NCBI GenBank assembly: GCA_963573385.1 | Contig: CAUYLG010017979.1 | Coordinates: 1 to 64,000, forward strand | Reading direction: 5' to 3' | Origin: Cacajao melanocephalus | Taxonomy: Eukaryota > Chordata > Mammalia > Primates > Pitheciidae | Length of the DNA stretch: 64,000 nt | Shown: positions 1 through 12,247 of the stretch, piece after piece | Position numbering within the stretch: the stretch's first letter is position 1 | How the letters are laid out: each line of letters opens with the position of its first letter | Translations under genes and position numbers: made by a program | The notes under the pieces: generated by a model | What the model saw: only the letters and a program-made list of their open reading frames with translations | What the model was told of the DNA's origin: nothing | Database searches by the model: none

Positions 1-350
1 CAGAGCTAGGCCTTCCCGGGTTCAGCTGTGCTTACTGTGAAACTCTCAGTCCTCAGCGCTTCCAATTGCTGTTCTCCTTGTGGGGATGGGACCAGCCGAG
101 CCTGACTCAAAGGGCACCCAGTTGCGTATACTCCGCACTGAGAAGCGCTGCGCCATGCAGGGCGCAGGCAAAACAGCTGTGCCGGCCAAAAGAGTCGCGC
201 TGGTGACATGTGTGGCTCCTCCCCCGGGAATCTCCCAGTTTGTGGGCCACAGAAATTCGTCTGAAATTGCGGCGTCCACTCGCTCTCTGTGCTTTCACTG
301 GGAGCTACAATCCTGAGCTGTTGATAATTGGCCATCTTGGATCTCTCCCG
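1..350 (-). mobile_element. L1 5' UTR, 5' end of a LINE-1 that continues past the left edge
   Basis: Read on the minus strand it starts gggagagatccaagatggcc at about 350 and continues with the cagctc...gtagctcccagtg block that opens primate L1 5' UTRs. The element therefore keeps its 5' terminus and runs leftward out of the window. Compared with young L1PA the match is loose, suggesting an older L1PA or L1PB type. This end normally carries the L1 sense promoter and an antisense promoter pointing right into the window; activity is not known here. The GC content is well above that of the flank. Confidence 0.8.
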
Positions 351-359
351 CAAATATGT

Positions 360-1745
360 CTTAATGTAATTCACTTTAAGAAACCCTCCCCTGACCACTC
401 AGCCCCTACTCTGCTTACCTCTCTACTCTGCTTACCTCAACATTCTGAAAAAGTTGTCTATACTTCTTCCTCTCTACTTTTTCCCATTTCCCTCAACTTA
501 CTCAAATCAGATTTTCATCCTCACCACACCACCCAAAGGGTTCTTCTTAAGGTCACTAAAAACCAACATCTAGTCAAGACCAGTGGTAATTTTCCATTGT
601 CTTCCCACTTTAATCAACAGCAATATCTGACAGGTTTCATCATTCCCTCCTTAAATATTTTCTTCTCTGAGTTTTGTGCCTTAACAACCACCTATTCCTT
701 TTCAGCTTCTTTAGTTGATCCTTCCTTTACTCAGCCACTGGACATTGCAGAGTCCCAACTTCTGTTATCTTTCTTTTCTTTACCCATCATCTCACACTTG
801 GTGATTTCAACCATTTCTGTGGTTTTACTTACTATCTATATTAAAAGTTATATATTAAACATGTATCTCTTACCCAGATCTCTTTTCTGTCTGTCCAATT
901 ACCTACTCAGCATCTTGGCTTGACTATCTAATGGCAGACAACCTCCCCTATACCCCAGTCTTCTTCATTCAGTAAATGGAGCCAACATTTTGGGGTCAGG
1001 CTAATGAAATAGAACACATCTTGCATTCTTGCCTTTCCCTCACACCCAATATCCAATCCAATGCTAGATTCTTTCAGAACTATTTCCAAAATATATCCTG
1101 AGTCTTATAATTCATCATAATTTTCACTACAGAGTTCATGCAAATCAACTTCTACTGGATAATTCAGCAGCCTCCACTCTTTGGAGGTTTGTCTGCCTCC
1201 ACTTTTACCCTACAATGCCTCTTCCACATAGGAGTCAGCATTATCTTTCTGACGCACACATTAGATCATGTCACCTCCATGCTTAAAATTCCCCACTACC
1301 TTCCAAGAGTAAAAAAGAAACTCCTTATTATGCTCCACAAAGCTCTCCACGATCTGCATGATCCCCACTTCACCCACCCCCAGTCATCATACTCCATCCC
1401 AATGGCCCTATTCCTCTGCTCCTCAAATGCACCACTCTGTCCTACACCAGGGCCTTTGCAATTACTTTTGCTTCTTCTTAGAAAGCTCTGCCCCCAATAA
1501 GTTCACATGACTAGATCTTTCTTATCTCCTCAGAGACTGCCTTATCAACAAAAACCAAACCACTAACCATTCTCCAAAACAATGTCCTATTTCATGTTCT
1601 TGATAGCATCCAACAGCAACTGAAATTAGCTTTTTTCACGTTCTGCCCTACCCCTCAGTAAGCTCTTTAAAGCAATAACTCAGCCTTGTATACGTCTACA
1701 TTTCTCACTTCCTAGACTGCTTGGCAGATAGTAGGTACTCAAATG
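360..1745 (+). mobile_element. L2 LINE, 3' part of the RT ORF plus 3' UTR
   Basis: Diagnostic L2 stretches occur in order: a relic of the RT-domain coding region (ctcacacttggtgatttcaa near 790), cacacccaatatccaatcca near 1042, ttagatcatgtcacctccat near 1261, agggcctttgcaattac near 1450, and the end ggcagatagtaggtactcaa near 1722. At about 1.39 kb it is long for this ancient family. It is heavily mutated, with no usable reading frame. The left L1 abuts its 5' side. Confidence 0.85.
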
Positions 1746-3075
1746 AAAACACGCCATTGAATGTGGAATTTGAGGAGTCAGGAGAACATGATGTTCAATG
1801 GCTACTTGGAAATTCAGGGTCTGAATTTAAACAGGTACTAACTGTAGAAATACAAAATTTGTAGTCACTGACACAGAGGTAGGTATATATACACACTACT
1901 GATGCTACCCAGAAAGAAACAGTACGAAAGAAGTTAGAAGTGTCCTGGACTTAAATAAGTTAAGTATGTTCCCTCTAAGGAAACACATGTGGCAAAGGCA
2001 GCGAGAGGTAGTGATTTTAAAAAAGGAGAACACAATTAATAGTCTGAAAGGAGAAGTAAAACCCAAAGAGTTCACAAAAGCTAGGTAGAATATGGCTTTC
2101 CAAATCAATTAAATAGTGTCAAATATTACAGAGTGGTTGAAGAGGATAGAAGGCCAGTGACCTGAATAACTATGGATCATTATTACCCTTTTCTACCTTT
2201 ACTTAATTAACTGTATTTTTAAAATTAAAGAATCAACTCAAATGAAATAAAAAGTTCTGGAACATCTACAATATATGGTTGACATATCTCAGAGGGGCAG
2301 TTAACTACATAGCAGATTTCAGGCAGAGCTGATTGAGACAGAGTCTGCAGAGTCTGGTCAAGGCAAAAGTCATTTAAGGGGTTGAGCAATGACTGAGTAG
2401 TAAGAAATATAAGGCAGAGAAAAAAAAAACTCCTGAGTTGTTTAGCAACAGAGAGGAATGCTGGAAAGGTATGTCAAAAGAATAGAAGAATTGTAGAAAG
2501 AGCTCTTCAAGCAAGGATAAACGAATAAGCATGAACAGGAGAGAGGCCAATACATAGAGAGAGATAAAGGAAAGTACCAGAAAGAAGGATGATCAGTCCA
2601 CCAGACACAATGAGATGATGTGGGACTAGGGAAAACAAACAAATGGGGTTAGCCTTGCAACAAGTAGAGTAATTTCTTCCTCCTTTCATTTTCATTATTA
2701 ATTGAATGAGCAAATATAAATGTCTACCAGTGTCTGCTACATGGGAGGTATTTGATAAATCTTAGTTTCTCCCCACACCCATGCCCATATAGTTCTTACC
2801 AGAAATTAATCATCCTTCAAGTATATGAAAGAATTTGGTGTGCCAGTTCCTCAGGCTGCCAGAACTTTCTCGTTTTCTCTGCTTTTTTTGAGTGAAGCAA
2901 GCCAGTGCCCTCCAAAACAAAGAGAAGGTGGTACTTTCACAGCAGAACCCTTTACATGGCTGAAGACACTCTATGTAACTGACTACCAATTGTTCCCAGT
3001 TCCAGTGAGGTACTATACTCCTGTGTGAGTCCCAAAGTAGGTACTAAAGGAAAGTTTGTTGATTGAATGACTAAT
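1746..3075. other. Unique or unresolved intronic DNA
   Basis: Purine-rich stretches at 1900-2160 and 2320-2640 vaguely resemble old L2-type sequence, but I cannot assign them. 2820-3060 is non-repetitive, and its 67-codon frame has no recognisable product. No RNA gene or exon signal was found. Confidence 0.4.
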
Positions 3076-3305
3076 AGCATTTATAGCTAGCATTTACTGA
3101 GCTCTTATTGTAGAGTTAAGAAGGAGCCAAGAACTATTCCAAGACCTTTTCATATATTAATTCATTAATACTAACCCTAAGATATCTTCATTCAATAAAT
3201 AAAACCTTGAAGCACAAAGAGGATATCTTACTCACATTCACGTGATAAGAGGCAGAGTAGGGATTTGATCCCTACTCTTAACCTCTGGATTCTACTGCCT
3301 CCTGA
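3076..3305 (-). repeat. MIR SINE
   Basis: Antisense MIR: tagctagcatttactgagct, then a decayed core (cttgaagcacaaagagg), then agaggcagagtagggatttg and cttaacctctggattctact. Divergence is high, as expected for a mammal-wide SINE. Confidence 0.85.
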
Positions 3306-4590
3306 ATCCATGATTGGATAAATATCTCTATTCCCCTGGAATCTATTATTTCTCTATCTAGGCAAGGAAGTTTCATAAATTCTCAAGAAGCCTATTTTGC
3401 AAGAGACCAAACTTACTTGGTTATCTACAGACTACTTCAGAAAACATTTATGACTTTTAAACTTGAGACAAAGGGACTGCTCTCATCTATAGATGATGAT
3501 CCGCCATGACTCCATGATGATATTCAAGACTCCATCTTTAGCAGTCAGACTGAGCTTGGGGATCAGACCTAGACTGTATTTCTCACATTACATTATTCAA
3601 ACTACCCTAACCATAAAATCTACCAATATGTAATAATTATTATGACAATAAAGCACATATGATGTCTCAACTGACTAGACTAGGATACACTCAATTTTCT
3701 ATTTAAGACCATATGTATTTCTCAGAAACAAATATTTATTATTCACAATTGCATCCTCAAAATGAGTGACTACTATCCACATTCCTACTACTTGAATTGT
3801 TTTTCAATTATTTGCCTTATCACCACATCCCACCTGCACTGTTTTAAGTTGTGAGGCCTAGGGATTTGAGAGTTAATTTCAGTATGAGATGAATCAAACA
3901 TGCTTCCTGAATCGAGATTACATGAGTTAATTACTTACAGACATGCCTAGATACTTTGTTCTTTAATCAGAAAATATCCAAATGGAATAATCATTTTCAG
4001 TATTTTTAAGGCCTCCTGTATATAAGCTGTCAATGGTGCAGTTTTCTTTTTGGTATTTTCTGCTACAGGAATACATAATATAGAGTCCATAAGCAGTTAT
4101 AGTTTAAGTTCCATATAAGGTGTCATAGAATATCTCAACCTCCAGGTTAATTTATTGAGCTTTAAAAAGATAGCTAAGTATAGTTAGGTAATACCTTTTA
4201 AAGTTCTATAATGTAAATAAATGAATTTTTATAGTAGCAATATAAACTTTTATACTCCCAACACAACCACAAACATAAATTCTATATGAATGAAAAATTT
4301 TACTGTAAAAAATAAATATACTAGAGGAAAAATATACTCTTACAATGTGAACATTTTGTTTTTCCTGATTAAAAAAACCAAGAAACTATTTTTTTAAAAG
4401 TGGCAGAGGTGATTAAGTAGAAATTTAACTGCTATATATCAAAATGTGTAAGTCAAAGGACAAACTTAGGGAGAAATGTATTACGTTTTTATATAACTGG
4501 TAATTTAAACACATTTACCCCATAAGGAATGTTTTCAATTCAGTAAGAAAGATGAATATAGCTAACTGGGTAAAGATATGAATGGGTGAA
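3306..4590. other. AT-rich DNA without recognised features
   Basis: No exon, RNA or mobile-element signature was recognised. Poly-A and poly-T runs are short and unstructured. Confidence 0.5.
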
Positions 4591-4599
4591 TTATTGTAA

Positions 4600-5003
4600 A
4601 ATACAAGTGAACAATAAACCTACAGAAATATATTTAACTTCACTAATAATTAACAGATTCTTTAAATGAGATTTTTAAAAAAATCTGTCAGGCTAACACA
4701 GGTGAATAAAAGTGAAGATGCAAGAAAATGGCATATTAATTCATCTTTGGATACAATATAGGCTCAAACTTCTTTTTAGCTATTAGGAAATATCTGGGGG
4801 AAAATTAAATCTGTTTCTTTTTTCAATAATTCTAATTCTAGAAGTTCATTTTCAGTATTACTAGCAGAAATATGAAAAACTCTGTGTACAAGAACGTTAA
4901 CTGCATGGCAGCAATGCTCATTAAAATAGAAATTGGAAGAAACCTAAATGTCCATCAGTAATTACATATAACTATTATGTAAGATATGGTAAACCTGTAC
5001 TAC
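4600..5003 (+). mobile_element. L1M (L1ME-like) 3' region, first half
   Basis: Old L1 3' sequence recognised by ttaggaaatatctggggg, caatgctcattaaaatagaa and ggaagaaacctaaatgtcca. It breaks off where the consensus would continue into the 'tactatgcagc-ttaaaa' block, which reappears at about 5559. A separate sequence therefore inserted here. Confidence 0.7.
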
Positions 5004-5157
5004 GTGAAGAGGAAACTCTTCTGGATGCCTCTGTCCTCCCAGGAAGAAGCTTTCCTCCTTCTCTCTGCCCCTCACTTGCTCTTCCTTATTAGATGATCAA
5101 GACATGGACATGTGCATTGGTGCAACTGTGTAAAGTCATCATCTATATAAAGCCCAG

Positions 5158-5207
<50 letters not shown>

Positions 5208-5558
5208 TCTCTCTCCCTTTCTCTCCCCCCCTCCCCTCTCTCTCCCCTCTCTCTCCTCTCTCTACTTCTGTCTCTCCTCTTTCTTTCTCTCTGGTTGGCT
5301 TGCTACTCTTTCTCTACCAGGGCAGTGATTTGCTGTTCTCCAAGAAAGGCATGCAGCTCTTCATTCACTTCACCCAGTCTGGGTGGATAATATCAATTCA
5401 GGGACTGTTTTAGCCTCATGTCAAATGCTTTTCTCAAATTTAGCCTTATCATTAGTAAAGTAGAGGCTGAATTTTAATTCTTCCCTGGTTCCTGAGTCTA
5501 TTTATCAATTTCTTTAACATCTGAAGTAGGAATATTAAATCCCCAAAGCCTAACACAG
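5004..5558. mobile_element. Unidentified insertion inside L1M, LTR-like
   Basis: About 555 bp separate the two halves of an old L1M. The segment begins tgaagaggaaactc and ends near cctaaca, compatible with TG...CA LTR ends. It contains a tatataaag TATA-like site at 5143-5151 and a long CT tract. I do not recognise the family, and no clear target duplication was seen. It could equally be a non-LTR insertion or a poorly aligned L1 segment. Confidence 0.4.
5157..5305 (+). repeat. CT-rich microsatellite
   Basis: An almost pure (TC)n run of about 35 bases at the start, then interrupted CT/CCCT units to about 5300. The strong strand asymmetry makes it a candidate triplex or H-DNA tract. It is likely length-polymorphic. 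Confidence 0.95.
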
Positions 5559-5870
5559 GCATTAAAAGTGGTCACCTTCTATGTACTGACATGTAAAGAG
5601 GTCCGTGACATAGTAGATAATAAAACAAGAATATTACTAATATTACAGACTATTACTTGTTTTAAAAAAAGGGAGTATGTGTCAGTCATATTAGAGAAAA
5701 AGAAGTATTTATTTATATTGTTGAGCATGTACATATGTACATGTATCTACACACATATATATGAATATGCCTAGAAAATGTTATTAACAGCAATTATCTT
5801 TGGGGAATAGTTTTGGTGGGGGAGACTTTCATTTTACACTATAAATTTCTGTAATTTTATAAAAGATAAT
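5559..5870 (+). mobile_element. L1M (L1ME-like) 3' region, second half
   Basis: Resumes with gcattaaaagtggtcacctt and ctgacatgtaaagaggtccg, then the weakly conserved tail with tctttggggaatagttttgg. It matches the continuation expected after 5003 in old L1 3' UTRs. Confidence 0.65.
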
Positions 5871-6955
5871 TCATTCATTTATAGGACAATTGCTACATTT
5901 AAAAAAGATGGATAAAAACATTATTTCATTGTGAAAAAGAAGTTTTTTCATCAAAATAAGGTGAATAGGTGAACACATGGTGCCTTCATTCTTTCTGTTG
6001 TACTGTTGCAAACAATAAGTCTCCATAATTAGAAATGTGTGCATATAAAATCCCCCAGACTATTACAAATTACAGTCTTTATTTACCAAGGTGAAAATCC
6101 TGGAACAAGGGCTAACGCTTTATCTATATGAAACTTTAGTTGATAAGGCATAAAATTATAAACAACAATTTTTATAAGACTACATTTCAAAATGTATAAT
6201 GTGAAAGTAGATTTAAATATTTAAAATAACAGTAGAATTTGATTTTAAAAATATTTTTTAAGAGTCAAATTCACTCTACTGCACAGTGGCAGGATCTGGA
6301 GGAATTATCAGTGGGCCTGAGATAAGTAAAATCCTCAGTGTGGTGGGGAGGGGAGGCACCTCCTGACCAAGACCTCACTGAGCATTATGCAGATTAGAAA
6401 AAGCCAAACAGGCTCTGATTTCCCCCAAGGATTGATGAACAAGTACAAAATAATAGGAAGTGACAGGAAACAGACGACTGAGGTCTAATTTAATGTCATT
6501 TGTAGAGACAATATACTTTAAATTGGCCTTTAGAAATTACAGGTTACAAATAAGACAACATAAATGTGTTTTTATCATTTTAGTTCACTAATACAAGTTC
6601 CTTTGTGAAGAGAAAGGATTATTTGTTCTATAATACAGATAAATTTCAAATATATGCTAATTTAGGGTAATTTATGCTTCTTACCTTCAATAATTTAACA
6701 TGAGAAATAAATTATTATAAACACTTCCATAAATATGAAGATGCAAATTAATATTTTCATATGTTTAATATTTTAAAATATTCATGTCATATAAATCTAA
6801 CCAGGACATTTTAACAGTTACATATTAAACTGATGTATATATATAAATACAAATGAGTTATTTCATCAAATCTATGTCCAAAGTGGGCGAGAAGTCCCAC
6901 ATTTTAAAAATTAAACTTATCTAAAGCAAATTCAAATGTCTGAACAACTAAAAAT
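5871..6955. other. Mostly AT-rich unique DNA with one higher-GC patch
   Basis: The patch at 6275-6485 has markedly higher GC content than its surroundings and no repeat match that I recognise. It is a possible conserved noncoding element. The rest is AT-rich without recognised features. Confidence 0.4.
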
Positions 6956-6965
6956 AGAAATTTCT

Positions 6966-7121
6966 TAGAAGTGCAGTGGCTCACACCTGTAGTCTCAGCA
7001 ACTTGGAAGGCTGAGGCAGAAGGATACCTTGAGCCCAGGAGTTTGAGGCCTGCCTGGGCATGAGACTCAGTTCTTTAAAAATAAAATGAAATAAATAATT
7101 CATAAATAAATAAATTTTAAA
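6966..7121 (+). mobile_element. Alu left monomer (FLAM-like) with A-rich tail
   Basis: Only the left-arm sequence is present (gtggctcacacctgtagtct, ttgagcccaggagtttgagg), followed by an ATAAATAAA tail. It is flanked by perfect 10-bp duplications agaaatttct at 6956-6965 and 7122-7131, so it inserted as a monomer rather than being a truncated dimer. Confidence 0.9.
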
Positions 7122-7131
7122 AGAAATTTCT

Positions 7132-10100
7132 GTTGAATACTACTAATATAATTAGAGGTTATGACTTGTGTATGTGTAGATAAAACACATGCATAATATA
7201 GATATGTATGTCATGTGTATACGTAGTTACAAAATCTCCAGTTAACCAAAATTTTAAATCTTTTTTTAGCCACCACTTAAAACTTGTCAGCTACTTCTCT
7301 GCCTAAAAATGGAAGCAGCAGGTCTCCTTTTAAATCGGGCCTTTTTCCTTCTAAAAAGAAGCTCTTGAGGGGTACTTGTTAGTTTCATAAACATAAAGGA
7401 AAAAGTCAGTTAATGCTCTGGGGAAAGAGTGTGATAGATTTTCATTTAAGGCTGCCCATCTCATACCTCTGCCATGCAGAGCCAAGGAGCATTTAGGGCA
7501 GAATGTGATGCAGTTCCTGCCCTCTTCCCTTTACAGCAATTACAGCTGTTAGTACAGCTTCACTAATGCAATGAGATGGTCCCCACTGAGGTGTGTTAAT
7601 AAGGAAGGACACCAAGAAACTTCAAAAGGGAGAATCCCAGAGAAACATTGGAATTCCTGCTAATCTGGGCAGAAAGGGGTTGCAACTGTTTATATGAATA
7701 TTAACATTATTTTCCCCTAGTAGCAAGGGATCATAGAAAATGGATATGACAGACATGGGTAGACAACTGATAGACACTTAGATATACACAGAAATTTCCT
7801 AATGCTTATGAATTGGAATTTATAATACATACATACAAAAACTTTTGAGGTAAATTTATACTGTAAAAGCCTATGGCATTTAAATTCACCTTTCAGAATC
7901 CATGGAGGTGCTGAGACACTACTCTGCACTCTTGAGCAGAACTTTGACTTGTTCAGATGAAGTGATAAACATTTGCAAAAGGGGCAGACCTATACTGTGG
8001 AGTCCAAACGACTTAAGAACCCCTACCCATCCATTTAGCCCACTGCAGACCTCAATTCTACTGCAATGACAAGTGGATGTTATAAAATCAAATTAGAGAT
8101 TTTTGTCCCAGATCAGCTAAGGCATCTGGATGTCATAATCTCAAGGCAGGTGCTTCATGCACAGAAACTACCTCCAACTATCCCAGTGCTTACCTAATAG
8201 ATATGCCCAGACAGTACTAGTTATTCATGGACTTAATTTTCCCAGTATAAGACAGAGATGGTATGTGGCCTTTAATTTTAAAAGATCTAACTCATTTTCC
8301 CACCTCTGAACCTCATGCTGAAGCCGAGATTCTATGCTGATTGGGTTTCCCGCTTTTACTCTCAAAACAGCCAGAGCAGTCTTTCTAAAGCATAAATCAG
8401 TTCCACTCATCCCTCAGTGTTTGGTTTGTAAATCTTTATTTTAAAAATTAACACTACATGTGAATTTTACTTCAATAAATGTTTATTAATTAACATGAAG
8501 TCAGATTGCATTTCTCTTAGAAACAACATTACATATGGGGTGAAAAGCGCAATAAAGAAGAATTCTTCCTGCTGGGGTAAATCTCTCTCCCTCCTCTACA
8601 TTGAGCCTACAACAGGGAGAGGGAGGTGATAGAAAAGATAAAAAAGGCTATAGAAAAGGGAGAGGCACACTCAACTTTTAACATTTTACAGAAGTGTCAA
8701 AAGCAAGCAGTTACTTCACAAAGATAAAGAAATTATGGGAAGAAGTGGGTGCAATGTCTTTACTTTTGGTCTGTGCTGATTTGCACATTTGAAAATAGGT
8801 AAGTCTATTTGTAAGCATATACAAATTATTATGTATAATCTGAAATATATGGATTTCAAAATGATTTTAAGTCCATTTTTTAAAAAAATTAAGTTTTTAG
8901 ATTCTCTGATCTGGAGGGCTATAAACAACTCAAGTCAGTTTTGAAAACTTGTCATAGTAAGTTAAATCAGAAATGGGTCAAATATATATGGATCTAAAGA
9001 ATAGCACAAACTAGTCCATATTATACATCTATAAAAGAGACATACAATAGAAAACTAGAAGCACCTCTGTAAGAAAAGATCCAAATGTTATCACTGGAAA
9101 CTGTATCTTAGATAGAAAAACAATATACTTCTATATGTGCCATCCCATTGTTTGTACACTAAAATTATGTTTCAGGTAAGTATATACTCAACCCAAAGAA
9201 GAATGAATTACTAAAAGAAAGGATATTTTAAAAATAAGAAGTAGTAAAACATATACTGGTATAAATGATACATTTAATCCCATATGCATGCTAATAAGGT
9301 TTTCTTTCTAACTTTAACAAAAGGCACTAAAGTAATACGTCTTCATTTTTATAGAATTGCCAGAGAAATAATATGCAAGTGGAATTCAACAGAGAAAATA
9401 GGTTTTTTTCATAATATGTACTTTATCTCTCTGCCCACATCTCCTAAATAAGACAGGGTGTCCAGTCTGTTTTGGCTATTGGCTATTGTTTGAAAATCTA
9501 TGCTATACATTTCAAAGAAATATCAGCATTACAAAATGCAGAAATATATCCTCTCTAAACTATGTACCCACTAAGTGGAGAAAATCTTTTTTCCTGCATT
9601 TTTATCTTTTACTTTTTATCTTTTGTCATTTGCTTAAAAAAAAAAAGGCATAAAGATTTCCAAAGCAGAAAATATAATGACAGATTTTTTTAAATTAATA
9701 AGAACATTGAAAGTGAAAGAAGAGAAAACATTTCTAATGTGTACCGAAGTTCTGAGGAAAGCCAAAACACTAGGAAACTAATGCAATTGATAATATACAT
9801 TGGTATAAAATACAAGATGTTATCACCATTATTCATCTCAAAAGCTTTTCTCTTGATACTCAGAATAAATGTTTAGAGGGAAAAAAAAATTAAAGCAACG
9901 ACTTCCTTTTTAAATCCTACTTTATATGTTTCCAATTTCAAATCACTACTTAAATGTAACAAAAAATTCTGTTTTCCTTAAACAGACATCACTTTTTTAA
10001 AGCTATTATTATTAGAATGCTGCCTTGACTTTTATTTTCCCTGACATCAGGTTATTTGGGTTACATTTATTGCCCAGTGTCTAATGACATTTGCAGAGAG

Positions 10101-10855
10101 CTTCCAGAACTAAATTTTATCTTTTATGTTATGAGCATAAATATACTTTTATAAAAGGAATAAAAGGGTCATAATAAAATGTAACAGCTAAATGTCAAAC
10201 AGATGATAGGCTGGAGATGATTAAAAGCTCAGAGTCTAACTCTATATAACATTAATACTTCAAACCTGTAATTTCTAACTTTTAACTTTAAAGCTTTCTA
10301 CCTTCACTCTCCTTCACTCGCTCCCATTAACTAATATATTAGTTGTGTACCAACACGGGAAAACATCCCAATATTATGGCAAGGTCCTAATTTGTAGTAA
10401 AATTTGGTGGGTAGATAAATAATTTTCCTGAAATTGGGTAACACAATATTCTGAGCATATGAGGTGCTGCTTTAAAGTAATGAGGCTGATTCTTATGCAC
10501 AGTTTGAAGAAGCAGTGAAGGAGTGATCATAGCAAGGACAAGTTTAAACAAGCTTTGACCTGGAAGTACGGAGCTCCAAATGCTGGCCAGACTATGCCAG
10601 AATTGGTGCTAAAGAAACACACATACTCACACACATACACGCACACACACAGCCCACATTACAAAGCAATTTAGAGCAAAAAACAATTCACAGTTAAAAA
10701 AAAAAGTTTAGAGTAAAAATTTGAGAATATATTTATGTTTTTAACAAATGTATCTGCAAAACGGTACATGACCCATAAAAAGAAGCTGGAGGGGATAAAG
10801 TTATGTCAAAAAATATATATTTTTTAAACTAATCTCAAAAATTTCATCAAGAAAA
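7132..10855. other. AT-rich unique DNA
   Basis: 7255-7690 is a non-repetitive block of moderate GC content, and 7985-8410 is also non-repetitive; 8370-8410 weakly resembles an L2 scrap. A minus-strand donor-like site (attag|gtaagca) near 8192 has stops in every frame upstream and is not an exon. 8450-10600 is AT-rich with no recognised element. Confidence 0.45.
10614..10655 (+). repeat. Imperfect CA microsatellite
   Basis: Interrupted ACACAC units (acacatactcacacacatac, then gcacacacacag). Confidence 0.85.
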
Positions 10856-10859
10856 TAAG

Positions 10860-11025
10860 ACAGACTCTCATAATACTTCAACCTAGCTTGAGTATCAGAA
10901 TCAACTCTAGAGAATTTTTAATAAACTAGCTGCCTGGTCCTGCCCCAGGTCTGCTAAATATAAACATGGGCAGAGGCGGGACCTATGTGATTCTGATGCT
11001 GTCCGGCTTAGAAACCCCTTACCAC
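10860..11025 (+). mobile_element. MER5-type hAT-Charlie DNA transposon
   Basis: Order of blocks matches MER5A/B: gagtatcagaatcaactcta, a cctggtcctgccccaggtct core, then gtgattctgatgctg and a degraded end. It is non-autonomous and has no coding potential. Confidence 0.75.
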
Positions 11026-11264
11026 AAGACAGACAATGTTGAAGGTATGATATTTAGTGCATTCAAATAAATAATTGAAAGAAAGGTGACCAAAGAGTTA
11101 AATTTAGTCAAAGAATTAGACTTATTCTGAAAAAAATTTTGACAAAGGTTTTCATTCTTTCACTGGTTTATCCACAAATATCCCAACTAAGAACAAAGCA
11201 TTGTGCTTGACAAAGATGGTAACTGATTGGATATGAGCAGAAAATGATGATATGATGATGGTAA

Positions 11265-11515
11265 TAATAGCTAATATTTATTGGTTTCTACAAGCCAGGT
11301 ACCATATAAGAACATATAAATTTTACCACTTTTAGGTATTATCTCATGTTTAAGTGTTTACAGGTATAATCTCATAACAATCCTATTATTACCCCCATTT
11401 TACAGATAAGAAACCTGCAAACAGAAGTTAGTTAACTTGTCTAAGATCTCAGAGCTGGGTAAACAGGAAAGCCTGGACTTGAACTGAGGCAATCTGACTT
11501 CAGCCCCAACATTCT
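11265..11515 (-). repeat. MIR SINE
   Basis: Antisense MIR blocks: tagctaatatttattgg, tattacccccattttacaga and taagatctcagagctgggta. An internal partial repeat of the 'tatctcat' section (11338-11375) lengthens it. Confidence 0.85.
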
Positions 11516-12242
11516 TAAACAGTACAGGATACTGGACTGGCCAGAAAATATTTTAAAATTAGTCTGAAGATATGCCATGAATTTCACATGAACAGAAAAG
11601 AGAAGACTTAATACCAATAACCTATACTCTAAGAAGTCCATGTCAAAATCACTGGTGAAGATAATTTCTTTGACATAAATGACATTCTTATAAAATTCAT
11701 ACCACAAAATAAAACACTCAATAAGGATTATTACGTACAATTCCTGAAGCATTTAGAAGAATCTTTGAAATGTGTAATGGGCAATATTTATCTAGGAATT
11801 AGGTCCTAATGAAAATACGTAGCTACATAGTATATTATTGATGAAACTATTTTTGATATTTAATACTAAACTTTTTACCAAATTTAACAAAAAATACTTT
11901 TTGAATTTCCAAAAATTTAAATTCATACTGCAAAGATGCAAACATCATATTGATGATATTAAAAAGAATACAATTAAGGCAAATCCAAATGGTTTTGAGC
12001 AAGGCAGTATTGCTAAATTAACCTCACAAGATTGAAGTCTGCTTACTGTACTCAGGCTGTGTCAGGCTGTGTCATTTCTGATGCATATTTGTTTTTAAAA
12101 TCAGATACATTATGTTATAATTACACTATATATTTTGTATTAACATTTTATGTAAGACAAATCAACTTTTTAAAAATTTAATATGTCTGCTTTTTAAATT
12201 GATGTTAAGACCAATTTTGAATGTGCAAAGTGCCATTTCAAC
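11516..12242. other. AT-rich DNA without recognised features
   Basis: Contains short frames of 65-103 codons with low-complexity composition and no recognised product. A short direct duplication (aggctgtgtc twice) lies at 12054-12073. Confidence 0.45.
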
Positions 12243-12247
12243 AAGAA

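Noticed and set aside
6..398. 130-codon minus-strand ORF
   Set aside because: It is a translation of the L1 5' UTR and flank, not L1 ORF1.
210..923. 237-codon plus-strand ORF as a real gene
   Set aside because: It starts in L1 antisense DNA and runs through L2 relic sequence, has no splice or protein-domain support, and its composition follows the underlying repeats.
5093..5413. 106-codon plus-strand ORF rich in Ser and Leu
   Set aside because: Product of the CT microsatellite.
8192..8410. Minus-strand exon ending at attag|gtaagca
   Set aside because: All three frames have stops within about 40 bases upstream of the donor.
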